Source of the DNA: Alicyclobacillus tolerans
Lineage (GTDB): Bacteria > Bacillota > Bacilli > Alicyclobacillales > Alicyclobacillaceae
Direction: 5' to 3'
Assembly (NCBI RefSeq): GCF_900142255.1
Contig: NZ_FRAF01000006.1
Coordinates: 62,001-126,000 of the forward strand
Length of the DNA: 64,000 bases
Part shown: piece by piece, positions 24,671-33,203 of the stretch
Position numbering within the stretch: position 1 is the stretch's first letter
Layout of the letters: the number at the start of each line of letters is the position of its first letter
Notes under the pieces: model-generated
The model's input: the letters and a program-made list of their open reading frames with translations, nothing else
Told to the model about the DNA's origin: nothing
Databases searched by the model: none
Translations under genes and position numbers: made by a program

Positions 24671-25900
24671 TTACCAACTTGCCCCGCCAACACCACGCTC
24701 AAGAATCTGCTTAGGATAACCACTTGCCTCATAAGCTTGCAACGGATCGACAGGAACACCCATTTCTTCACGAACAACACGAAGCAAGGGCGACACATCG
24801 AACTCAAACGCTTCTCGCACAGCATTTTCTGCACCAAGTACATCATTTTCCAATTGTGCCTGGCGTACTTTGACAAAATCAATACAAAGTGCCTTGGCAT
24901 ATTGTGTTTGTACATTCATGACAGACCGAATCATAGCTGGTATTTTAGGCTCAATTACATGACTCTGATCGATCATATAGGCAATATTCTCTGCTGTTTT
25001 CCGAACCCCTGCGTCAACATCTTGTTCAGCATCAAGAATCTGATAAAATATCAAAAACAATTCATATGGATTCATGGTTCCAACAATTAAGTCATCATCT
25101 GCATATTTACGACTGTTAAAATGAAATCCGCCCAGCTTCTGCTCATCCAGCAAGTAGGAAACAATATGTTCTACATTCGTTCCCTGTGCATGATGGCCTG
25201 TATCCACTAATACTTGTGCCTGTTGACCAAGCTGATTGGCCAGGTGAAATGCCATACCCCAATCTGCCAAGTCTGTATGATAGAAGGCCGGTTCAAAAAA
25301 CTTATACTCAATGAATAAGCGCATTTGAGGTAAAAGCGATGAGTATAATTCCGCTAAAGACTCATAGAGCCAATGTTTGCGCTGACGCAAATTGGCTTGA
25401 CCAGGATAATTTGTACCGTCTGCTAACCACAAACTTATGTTATCTGACTGAACTTCTTTTGCGACTTGAACACATTCGAGAAGATGGGCGAGCGCTTTTT
25501 TACGCACAATCGGATCAACATTACAGACACTGCCAAGCATATAATCATTGTCTTGAAACAAATTCGGATTGACTGCACCAATACGTAGACCCTGATGATG
25601 GGCATGTTCGGCCAACTGGCCATAATCCTCCACTTTATCCCATGGTATATGGATGGCAACTGACGGGCAAACACCCGTCAGTCGATGCACCATGGCGGCA
25701 TCGTCGATTTTTTCAAACGCATTACGCGGAATCCCAGCTTTTTGGAATACTTTAAATCGAGTCCCTGAATCTCCATACCCCCAAGAAGGCGTCTCTATTG
25801 CAAGTTTTTTGATTTTCTCCTTTACCTTATCTATACGAATACCTCGATTAGTTTGTATTTCTTCAAACAAATAATAGGCTTTATCACTCACCTGCTTCAT
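24671..25900 (-). CDS. rhaI: L-rhamnose isomerase, RhaI type
   Basis: About 409 residues; the ATG at 25900 abuts AAAGG, so the GTG three codons further in, with better spacing, is an alternative start. The protein resembles the Pseudomonas stutzeri type of L-rhamnose isomerase: IETPSWGYGDSGTRFKVF near residue 40, AAMVHRLTGVCPSVAIHIPW, then metal ligands in EYKFFEPAF, VLVDTGHHA and GGFHFNSRKYADDDL. It converts L-rhamnose to L-rhamnulose in the cytoplasm. It is encoded between the aldolase-dehydrogenase and DeoR genes. The E. coli RhaA type is only distantly related. Confidence 0.9.
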   Translation of the reverse strand: MKQVSDKAYYLFEEIQTNRGIRIDKVKEKIKKLAIETPSWGYGDSGTRFKVFQKAGIPRNAFEKIDDAAMVHRLTGVCPSVAIHIPWDKVEDYGQLAEHAHHQGLRIGAVNPNLFQDNDYMLGSVCNVDPIVRKKALAHLLECVQVAKEVQSDNISLWLADGTNYPGQANLRQRKHWLYESLAELYSSLLPQMRLFIEYKFFEPAFYHTDLADWGMAFHLANQLGQQAQVLVDTGHHAQGTNVEHIVSYLLDEQKLGGFHFNSRKYADDDLIVGTMNPYELFLIFYQILDAEQDVDAGVRKTAENIAYMIDQSHVIEPKIPAMIRSVMNVQTQYAKALCIDFVKVRQAQLENDVLGAENAVREAFEFDVSPLLRVVREEMGVPVDPLQAYEASGYPKQILERGVGGASW

Positions 25901-25926
25901 CCTTTCCCATATAGTCTGATCTCTTT

Positions 25927-27975
25927 TTAACGTGTAAATGCAGCCGCAACACCACCATCTACTGTCAAACTGCAACCAGTCGTTTTTGCAGATTTTTCAG
26001 AGGCAAAGAAGAGTATGGCCTCGGCAATGTCATCGGGAAATACATTGACTTTCAGCAAAGTGCGCCGGCGATAATAATCTTCCAGTTGGTGCGGTTCGAT
26101 ACCGTAAGTACGAGCTCGTTCCTCACGCCACTGCGAGTTCCAAATGGCAGAACCCTGCAATACAGCATCCGGCATGACTGAGTTCACTCGAATCCCATAG
26201 GGACCACCTTCAACAGCCAGACAGCGCGCAAGGTGGGATTCCATGGCTTTAGCTGCACTGTATGCTGCTGCATTAGCACCAGCGTATACCGCATTTTTCG
26301 ATGTAATAAAGACCATGTTGCCGCCAATTCCCTGGTCTTGCATGACAGTGAATGCCGCACGTGCAGCAAGAAAGTAGCCCGTACCTAGCACAGCCACATT
26401 CTTATTCCACTCAGCCAGACTGGTTTCACTGATAGGAGCAGAACTTGCTAAACCTGCATTAGAAACCAGTAAATCGATGCCTCCATACTCTAAGATGGCC
26501 TGTTCCATAGCTTGTTGTACTTTTTCCTCTTGTGTGACATCGAGTGCTACAGCCGTAGCAACACCCTCACCATGTGTTTCCACAAGTTCGGCAGCTAATT
26601 TTTGCGCATTCTCAAAAGCGAGATCGGCCACTACAACATGACCCCCCGCTTGAACAAAGCGACGGCATGTAGAACTGCCAATCCCCCCCGCTCCACCAGT
26701 GACAAACGCAACTTTACGAGCCATATCAAGCTCTGGCGGAGCCAAAGACAACTTGTACAGTTCAAGCGGCCAATACTCTACGTTAAAAGATTCTTTCTCA
26801 TTCAGAGAGACAAATTCTCCTAGTGTCGTTGCTCCTTTCATGACAGCAACGGCTCGATGATAGAGTGCTAAAGCAATACTAGACATTTTTTTGTTTTTTC
26901 CAGTTCCAATTGCACCAATACCTGGGATTAAAATGACTCGCGGATAAGGATCATGCATTGTATCGCCAAAGTTTTTGTTTTTTTCAAAATAGACTTGATA
27001 GTTTTCTTTATAATCAGCAAGACCAGCTTTTAATTTTTGAATCAAATGCTCAACATTTTCACACTGTGGATTCCAGTCTATAAACAAAGGTACTCTTTTC
27101 GTATGCACGAGATGATCTGGACAAGCTGCTCCTACCTGCGATAAAGCGGGTCCAACATGACTGCCTACAAACTCCAAAAAATCTGGAGAGTCATCAAAAG
27201 TAAGGATCATACGCTGATATTCTGAGACAATGCCACGAATGACAGGCAATATTTTTACAGCTATTTGCATACGTTCTTCTGCAGCGAGTGGCGTATAGCG
27301 TTGACCACCAAATACCTTTTCTGGATGGATACGCTTTGCAATATAATCTCTAACTTCCTGAATGACGCTCAGAGTATGTTGATAACAAATTTCAGAAGTT
27401 TCACCCCAAGTAATCAAACCGTGTTTTTCCATAAGGACCAATTCGCAAGAAGGATTAGCCTGCACAGCCAAAGCAATTTTCTTGGATAGTTCAAATCCTG
27501 GTCGAATATAGGGTACCCATACCATCCGTTCGCCAAAGATTTGCTCCGCTATCACTCTGCCATGATCAGTGCAGCAAAGCGAAATGATACTATCTGGATG
27601 GGTATGATCGATATGAGTAAATGGCAGAAAGGCATGTAGCAGAGTTTCGATGGAAGAACGAGGATGACGACTATCCATCATGCAGTGAGAAAGATAATCT
27701 ACCATTTCCTCATCGGTCATGTTTTCTCTGTCCATTAGCGGCAAAATATCTTCCAAACGCAATGCAGTAAAATTTTGATCTGTCGCTTCAGCCAGATCTG
27801 AACCGCTACCTTTGACCCATAAAACATCCACCAGCTTACCGCGAAAGTCTATTTCTTTACTTTTCATCGAGGTGTTTCCACCTCCCCAGTTGCAAACGCT
27901 ACGATCGGCACCCAACTGATTGGAACGCTCTACGAGTTGCGCTAAAGTGTGCTTTTTGGCTTCTGTTATTTGCAT
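25927..27975 (-). CDS. rhaE: Bifunctional rhamnulose-1-phosphate aldolase / lactaldehyde dehydrogenase
   Basis: 682 residues from an ATG with AAAAGGGGA upstream. Residues 1-420 form a class II aldolase/adducin domain with zinc-ligand histidines in HIDHTHPDS. Residues about 425-680 form a short-chain dehydrogenase: nucleotide motif TGGAGGIGSS, LVSNAGLASS and catalytic YSAAKAME. The aldolase splits L-rhamnulose-1-phosphate to dihydroxyacetone phosphate and L-lactaldehyde, which the dehydrogenase oxidises towards lactate. This fused form (YuxG, RhaE-RhaW) is known in Bacillus. Lactate made here would feed the neighbouring lut operon, a plausible reason for the clustering. Confidence 0.92.
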   Translation of the reverse strand: MQITEAKKHTLAQLVERSNQLGADRSVCNWGGGNTSMKSKEIDFRGKLVDVLWVKGSGSDLAEATDQNFTALRLEDILPLMDRENMTDEEMVDYLSHCMMDSRHPRSSIETLLHAFLPFTHIDHTHPDSIISLCCTDHGRVIAEQIFGERMVWVPYIRPGFELSKKIALAVQANPSCELVLMEKHGLITWGETSEICYQHTLSVIQEVRDYIAKRIHPEKVFGGQRYTPLAAEERMQIAVKILPVIRGIVSEYQRMILTFDDSPDFLEFVGSHVGPALSQVGAACPDHLVHTKRVPLFIDWNPQCENVEHLIQKLKAGLADYKENYQVYFEKNKNFGDTMHDPYPRVILIPGIGAIGTGKNKKMSSIALALYHRAVAVMKGATTLGEFVSLNEKESFNVEYWPLELYKLSLAPPELDMARKVAFVTGGAGGIGSSTCRRFVQAGGHVVVADLAFENAQKLAAELVETHGEGVATAVALDVTQEEKVQQAMEQAILEYGGIDLLVSNAGLASSAPISETSLAEWNKNVAVLGTGYFLAARAAFTVMQDQGIGGNMVFITSKNAVYAGANAAAYSAAKAMESHLARCLAVEGGPYGIRVNSVMPDAVLQGSAIWNSQWREERARTYGIEPHQLEDYYRRRTLLKVNVFPDDIAEAILFFASEKSAKTTGCSLTVDGGVAAAFTR

Positions 27976-27991
27976 ATCACTATCCCCTTTT

Positions 27992-29497
27992 CTATGAACA
28001 AATATTTTGTCGAGCACGATTTGACAGGCGTTTCCCTGTACTTTCGAGATATAATTTGTATGCTTCTTCCCATCTTTTTTCCAATAAAGGCTCATAGAGT
28101 TTTGTGATTACAGACCTTTTGACAAGTTCTTGCAACTCTGAACTGCTGCGAAGTTCATCTTGCGCTAGTAATTGCATACCTAGATTACCTATTGCGCTCG
28201 CTTCTATAGGTCCTGCTATAACAGGTCGACCCGTTGCGTCAGCAGTAAATTGACAAAGTAATTCGTTTTGTGCTCCACCCCCCACAATATGGATGACTTG
28301 AATTCTTCTTTGTAAAATTTCTTCGAGTTGGTCGAGTACATAACGATATTGAAAAGCTAAATTTTCTAAAATGCCGCGCACCAGCGTACCTAAATCAACA
28401 GGTGGGTTTTGACTATTCTCTCGACAAATTTCATAGATCCTTGAAGGTATATCTCCAGGAGGAAGCAATCGAGTGTCCTCAGTATCAAAGTAAAAAGCGA
28501 ATGGTTCCCCATTTTGGGCCAAGCGGAGCATATCTGGGATACTACAAATATTTCCACGTTTTTGTTCGGATAATTCTGTTTGCTGGAGCAACCAAAGTCC
28601 CATAATATTTTTTAAGAGTCGATAGTTTTGATAACCACCTTCATTGGTAAAATTCATTTCGGCGGTCCGTTCATTGATGATCGGCTCTGATACAAGCGTG
28701 CCAAATAGAGACCAAGTACCAGAGCTAATATAGGCAAATGATTCGCTTTGTACAGGAATACCAAGAACTGCTGAAGCGGTGTCATGGGAAGCAACATGAA
28801 TCACTGAAGCTGCTGCAACCCGACTATCCTGAAGTAAATCGAGATCGGACAAATGACCAAGCGGAGTTCCAGGGGACACTATCTTTCCTAAATAGTGTGA
28901 AGGCAAGTCAAGTTGCTGTAATAGATCCATATCCCAATGCTTCGTACCTGCGCAAAGTAATTGTGTTGTAGTCGCATTGGTAAATTCCGTCCATTTTTGA
29001 CCAGTCAGAAAATAATTTAATAAATCAGGAATCAGCAACAAATGAGTAGCTCGAGATAAACGTTCAGGGCTCTCAACCTGTTCGGCCATTAACTGATAGA
29101 GCGTGTTAATAGGCATACGTTGAATGCCTGTTCTTGCAAATAATTGATTGCGATGAATTCGTTCTTCGACTCGTTCCATCATACCTAGAGTGCGACTATC
29201 CCTATAATGACGAGGCAGGTTCATCAATAAACCATCTTTATCTAACAACCCATAATCTACAGCCCAGGTGTCGATACCCACACTCTTCACACTCTTGCTT
29301 TCTGCAGCCAAGCGACGAAGACCGTCTTTGATTTCTGCATAGAGACGGTAGATATCCCAATACATTCTGCCATGAACAGTAACTGGTTGATTGGAAAAAC
29401 GATATAACTCGCACACTTGTAATTGATTACCATCAAAACTCCCTCTTATTACTCGGCCACTAGATGCGCCAATATCGATAGCAGCAGAATGAAACAA
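27992..29497 (-). CDS. rhaB: L-rhamnulokinase
   Basis: 501 residues from a TTG with GGAGGGG five bases upstream. It is a FGGY carbohydrate kinase: AIDIGASSGRVIRG at the N-terminus (phosphate loop), VGIDTWAVDYGLLD, SSGTWSLFGTLV and HIVGGGAQNELLCQFTADAT near the C-terminus. The pattern identifies rhamnulokinase, which makes L-rhamnulose-1-phosphate. It is followed after 16 bases by the aldolase gene and preceded by rhaM, with a 188-base gap carrying a palindrome and a hairpin. Confidence 0.93.
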   Translation of the reverse strand: MFHSAAIDIGASSGRVIRGSFDGNQLQVCELYRFSNQPVTVHGRMYWDIYRLYAEIKDGLRRLAAESKSVKSVGIDTWAVDYGLLDKDGLLMNLPRHYRDSRTLGMMERVEERIHRNQLFARTGIQRMPINTLYQLMAEQVESPERLSRATHLLLIPDLLNYFLTGQKWTEFTNATTTQLLCAGTKHWDMDLLQQLDLPSHYLGKIVSPGTPLGHLSDLDLLQDSRVAAASVIHVASHDTASAVLGIPVQSESFAYISSGTWSLFGTLVSEPIINERTAEMNFTNEGGYQNYRLLKNIMGLWLLQQTELSEQKRGNICSIPDMLRLAQNGEPFAFYFDTEDTRLLPPGDIPSRIYEICRENSQNPPVDLGTLVRGILENLAFQYRYVLDQLEEILQRRIQVIHIVGGGAQNELLCQFTADATGRPVIAGPIEASAIGNLGMQLLAQDELRSSSELQELVKRSVITKLYEPLLEKRWEEAYKLYLESTGKRLSNRARQNICS

Positions 29498-29554
29498 CAG
29501 TGCCCCTCCTTCCTCTTATTTTTGTTTATGTTGTTTTATATTTTTTTATTTGAT

Positions 29555-29570
29555 AAATATGGCCATATTT
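29555..29570. promoter_or_regulatory. 16-base palindrome upstream of rhaB
   Basis: AAATATGGCCATATTT is a perfect palindrome 58 bases before the rhaB start, in a T-rich promoter-like stretch. Together with two words shared with the transporter promoter (29525-29537 and 29545-29555) it is a candidate operator for the DeoR regulator. Function is not shown. Confidence 0.4.
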
Positions 29571-29618
29571 TTTTGAAATGTCAATTCTCTTCAAGTAAAA
29601 CATGATTAGAGAAGATAT

Positions 29619-29657
29619 CTCCCACACAACCAACTCAAAGATTGTGTGGGAGTTTTT
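29619..29657 (+). terminator. Strong hairpin with T run, pointing against the rha operon
   Basis: A perfect 11-pair stem (CTCCCACACAA at 29619-29629, TTGTGTGGGAG at 29642-29652) is followed by TTTTT only on the plus strand. The genes on both sides (rhaM, rhaB) are minus strand, so it is either an antisense terminator or, read on the minus strand, a stabilising or pausing hairpin after rhaM. Confidence 0.6.
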
Positions 29658-29685
29658 ACTACATTACATATAGAAGATATCCAAT

Positions 29686-29997
29686 TTAAAACTTACAATG
29701 GAATACTTCTGACAAAATATGAACTGTCTTCCCTTCCATATCAGCAATCAGGATATCTTCCATATACTTCTGCCAACGTATGTTAGCAGGATGTCTTTCA
29801 ATGGCTTGCATCGATTGTTCAATATCCTCGGCTTCCAGATAAGCAAACAGTGTTGTTCCATCCATAAATATGCTGTATGTTTGAATTCCGTTTTCTTGAA
29901 AAGCTTCAATTAATTCTGGATAAACTACTTGATGGCGGCGCTTATATTCTTCCTCAGCACCGGGGCGAATTTGCAATTTGAAACCCAAACGAGCCAA
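29686..29997 (-). CDS. rhaM: L-rhamnose mutarotase
   Basis: 103 residues from a TTG with AGGAG eight bases upstream, the usual length of the family. It shows RRHQVVYPELIEAFQENGI with the catalytic histidine-tyrosine region, SIFMDGTTLFAYLE and RHPANIRWQKYM. It interconverts alpha and beta anomers of L-rhamnose so that the isomerase gets its preferred form. It lies between the transporter and kinase genes of the rhamnose unit. Confidence 0.92.
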   Translation of the reverse strand: MARLGFKLQIRPGAEEEYKRRHQVVYPELIEAFQENGIQTYSIFMDGTTLFAYLEAEDIEQSMQAIERHPANIRWQKYMEDILIADMEGKTVHILSEVFHCKF

Positions 29998-30070
29998 ACC
30001 AAACTCTCCTTTCTATCTCACCAACAGAAATATGTCCCGAAGAATAGATGAGATCAAAACGACTGATTAG

Positions 30071-31411
30071 TTACTGAGTTATCTCTTCTAGCGATTTTCC
30101 TCCAGTCTTGGGGCCAAACAATCCACCCACAATGAAATTGTAGGCAAACATCAATGCCATAAGCAGTGCTACCGCCTTGAAACCGCCTAATGCTCCCAGA
30201 ATCAACGGTGTAAAAAGACTCCATAAACCAAGTATGACACGCATAGCTCCCCAGAGAACTCCCTGTGAAGTATTGCGAATTTCCGTAGGGAAAAGTTCAA
30301 CCGACCATACACGTTGCAATGGCCACAAACCAATACCTTGCCCAAAACCAAAAAGCACAACATTAGCAAGTGCAACTACAGGATTAGAAATAGGAGCAAA
30401 AAGCGGTATAACAAAGGCCAAACCACAGCAAAAAGCACTGGTAGCATAGAGAACACGTCGATTCACGCGATCATTTAACGGCATAAAAACAAATACGACA
30501 CTGAGAATGGCAAGACCAAAATAAAGAATCTCCATTAAATCACTTGTTACTGTGCTTGAAGCACCAACCGTTTTGAAAATGTAAGGAAAAAAGAAGCCGT
30601 AAGTTCCAGCTGGTATTCCCCAAAGTACATAAATCGGCATGATAAAAAACAATTTGCGCAAATTTTTCCCTCTCAATAAATCGCGCAAACCGTAATGCTT
30701 ACTCACAATCGTCGAGTTAACGTCAATATGCCCCCCAATGGCATGTTCCATTTTTTCTATTTCTTCGCTTTTACCATGAGCTGCTGACCAACGTGGTGAC
30801 TCAACTAATGAACGGCGAAGGATATACGTAATAAAAGCAGCTATAAACAAAGCAACGAACAAAAGACGCATACCAAAAATTCCAAGAGGATTAAAAGCAA
30901 GTGCTAAAAGCAGAATAACAATCGGTCCAATGTACCAAAATATATTGGTCATTCCCATAAGCTTTCCCCTACTTCTCTTGGGTGCATACTCCGCAATCAA
31001 TGACCAGGAAGTAGGCACATCAGCACCAACTGCAAAACCAAGCACCATATATCCAGTAATCAACATAGGAGCGTTAGCGGCAAAAATAATAATGAGCGCT
31101 CCTAACATGTAAAGCAGCAAATCAACATTATAAATAAACTTTCGTCCAAACTTATCCCCGAGAAAACCAGCAACCAGCGCACCAACAGCTGTAGAAATGC
31201 CATTTGAACTAAATGCAGAGATAATACCAACAATCGATGTACTCATGTGAAAGGCATGAATCCAAGTCAAAAGCGCAGTTCCACCTGCCACAATGGAACC
31301 TGCATCCAGAAAATCCCCCATCCCTGACAAAACTGTCCATTTCCAATGTGATCGCGATAATGGCACATCGTCTATGGCGACCATAGCCGATTGTGTAGCC
31401 AGCTGTGTCAT
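30071..31411 (-). CDS. MFS sugar transporter, probably L-rhamnose
   Basis: 446 residues from an ATG with AAGAGGAGG eight bases upstream; a longer frame up to 31495 lacks such a site. About twelve membrane spans are visible. The sugar-porter signatures GFLGDKFGRKFIYN after helix two and VPTSWSLIAEYAPKRSRGK after helix four are present. Standing first in the rhamnose unit, it most likely imports L-rhamnose or a related deoxysugar by proton symport. A cre-like site lies in its leader region. Confidence 0.85.
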   Translation of the reverse strand: MTQLATQSAMVAIDDVPLSRSHWKWTVLSGMGDFLDAGSIVAGGTALLTWIHAFHMSTSIVGIISAFSSNGISTAVGALVAGFLGDKFGRKFIYNVDLLLYMLGALIIIFAANAPMLITGYMVLGFAVGADVPTSWSLIAEYAPKRSRGKLMGMTNIFWYIGPIVILLLALAFNPLGIFGMRLLFVALFIAAFITYILRRSLVESPRWSAAHGKSEEIEKMEHAIGGHIDVNSTIVSKHYGLRDLLRGKNLRKLFFIMPIYVLWGIPAGTYGFFFPYIFKTVGASSTVTSDLMEILYFGLAILSVVFVFMPLNDRVNRRVLYATSAFCCGLAFVIPLFAPISNPVVALANVVLFGFGQGIGLWPLQRVWSVELFPTEIRNTSQGVLWGAMRVILGLWSLFTPLILGALGGFKAVALLMALMFAYNFIVGGLFGPKTGGKSLEEITQ

Positions 31412-31496
31412 ATTTTTTCCTCCTCTTTTATTGATTTCTGGACTTTTCATGAAAGTTTTCTCCCTTCCATACGCTACATTCGGAAGGATAACCATC

Positions 31497-31511
31497 TTGC
31501 AAGGGCTTTCA
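31497..31511. promoter_or_regulatory. cre-like site upstream of the rhamnose transporter
   Basis: TTGCAAGGGCTTTCA matches the CcpA consensus WTGNAANCGNWNNCW except for one central base. It sits 86 bases upstream of the transporter start in the divergent region shared with the isomerase-like gene. Catabolite repression of a rhamnose operon would be expected. Confidence 0.4.
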
Positions 31512-31550
31512 TGTTTGAATTGTATGTTAATTCACCCATACTGTCTACTG

Positions 31551-31604
31551 TTTATTTGATATTATTTATATTATATTTTTGTTATTCTTTTTTTATGTTG
31601 TTTT
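31551..31604. promoter_or_regulatory. Shared promoter words, candidate rha-regulon operator
   Basis: TTTATTTGATA (31551-31561) and TTTATGTTGTTTT (31592-31604) recur exactly upstream of rhaB at 29545-29555 and 29525-29537. The two sites are in AT-rich DNA, which raises the chance of coincidence. If real, they link the isomerase-like gene to the rhamnose regulon. Confidence 0.35.
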
Positions 31605-31646
31605 TCAGAAGATTGTTGACGCTATTCAATTAGGAGGCGAACTGTA

Positions 31647-33158
31647 TTGGCAAACCATTTTCAAAAAAAATCCATAAAAAAAGTTAGAATTGGCTTATAT
31701 TCCATCGGACTCCAAACATACTGGAAGCAATTTGATGGTCTCAAAGAACGTTTGCTTGGTTATGGACAATTTATTGAACAAAAAATGAGTAGTTACGGGG
31801 AAGTACACAACTACGGCATGGTTGACACTGAAGAAGAAGGAAGAAGAGCTGGTGAATGGTTTAACCAGAAAAATGTGGATTTAATCTTCTGTCACTCGGC
31901 TACCTATGCAACGAGCACAACAATCTTACCTATCCATCAAATTTGCAAAAAACCTGTTATCGTATTAAACCTGCAGCCCACTGATCAACTTCAATATGAA
32001 AATACGACAACTGGAGAATGGTTAGCTAACTGTGGAGCTTGTCCTGTACCAGAAATCTCTAACGCTTTTCACCGCGCTAAAATCCCGTTTCGGGTAGTCA
32101 ATGGATTACTTGGTTTAGAAGAAACTTCTGCCATCTCTATGTCAAATGAAGTAACCTGCAATCACTCGCAAGCTAAACGTGCTTGGCTTCAAATTGAAGA
32201 ATGGTTACAAGCCGCTTCAGTCTTACGCACGCTTCAACATTGCCGTTTTGGTTTTTTAGGTAACACATATAGTGGCATGCTTGACATGTACAGTGATTTT
32301 ACTCTTCTGCAAAGCAAGTTTGGCATACACATAGAAATTCTTGAAATGTGTGATTTGCACCGCTTACTGCAAACGGTTACTGAAAACGAAGTAGCCAGGA
32401 AACTGGAAGAAACATTAGAAATGTTTACAATTCCTGATGATTCGCCGTCTGATCCAATTGCCAGAAAACCCACTATGGAACAGTTGAACTGGGCATGCAG
32501 AGTTGCAGCAGCAGAAGAAAAATTGGTGGATGAGTACCATTTGGACGCCTTATCCTATTACTACCACGGGTCACCAGAAAATACTTATGAAAAAATTCAA
32601 AGTGGTTCCATCTTAGGTCATTCTTTGTTAACAGCACGAGGCATTCCTTGTGCGGGTGAAGGAGATTTGAAAACTGCGATTGCCATGAAAATTTGCGATA
32701 TTCTTGGTATTGGGGGAAGTTTCTCGGAAATTGTTGTTGTAGATTATGTAAATGAAACCATTTTGCTTGGACATGATGGACCATTTCATATAGCCATATC
32801 AGATGGAAAACCTATATTGCGAGGTATGGGACTATACCACGGTAAGCAGGGATCAGGAATTTCAGTTGAAGCAAAAGTAAAAACCGGACCTATTACTACT
32901 CTCAATGTAACCCAAACCCATAACGGAGATATCAAAATGATTATGGGTGAAGGTGAGTCAATAAACGGCCCCATTATGAAAATTGGTAATACACAAACTC
33001 CTATTCGTTTTCGATCACATCCAGACATATATATGGAAAAATGGTTTAAAGAATCCCCTACCCATCACTGTTCTTTAGCTATTGGTCACCATTCTTCTGT
33101 ATTACAGAAAACGTCGGAACTGCTTGGATGTCAATATATTATTTTAGATAAGGAATAG
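31647..33158 (+). CDS. L-fucose/L-arabinose isomerase-like protein
   Basis: 503 residues from a TTG with AGGAGG nine bases upstream. The fold pattern is that of the fucose/arabinose isomerase superfamily: an N-terminal Rossmann-like part (VDLIFCHSATYATSTTILPI), a middle domain, and a C-terminal metal site with CAGEGDLKTAIAMKI (Glu338, Asp340) and ILLGHDGPFHIAI (His376). It is divergent from the rhamnose transporter and shares its promoter region, so it probably acts on a sugar or acid that is co-used with rhamnose. Which of several aldose isomerase reactions it performs cannot be told; a second isomerase beside rhaI is unusual. Confidence 0.75.
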   Translation: MANHFQKKSIKKVRIGLYSIGLQTYWKQFDGLKERLLGYGQFIEQKMSSYGEVHNYGMVDTEEEGRRAGEWFNQKNVDLIFCHSATYATSTTILPIHQICKKPVIVLNLQPTDQLQYENTTTGEWLANCGACPVPEISNAFHRAKIPFRVVNGLLGLEETSAISMSNEVTCNHSQAKRAWLQIEEWLQAASVLRTLQHCRFGFLGNTYSGMLDMYSDFTLLQSKFGIHIEILEMCDLHRLLQTVTENEVARKLEETLEMFTIPDDSPSDPIARKPTMEQLNWACRVAAAEEKLVDEYHLDALSYYYHGSPENTYEKIQSGSILGHSLLTARGIPCAGEGDLKTAIAMKICDILGIGGSFSEIVVVDYVNETILLGHDGPFHIAISDGKPILRGMGLYHGKQGSGISVEAKVKTGPITTLNVTQTHNGDIKMIMGEGESINGPIMKIGNTQTPIRFRSHPDIYMEKWFKESPTHHCSLAIGHHSSVLQKTSELLGCQYIILDKE

Positions 33159-33203
33159 TAATGGTTAAAAAATCAATAAAATGTACATCTGGAAATAAAT
33201 TTT

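Noticed and set aside
24665-25090. 141-codon plus frame antisense to rhaI
   Set aside because: The rhaI frame matches a known family over its entire length; the antisense frame has no recognisable content.
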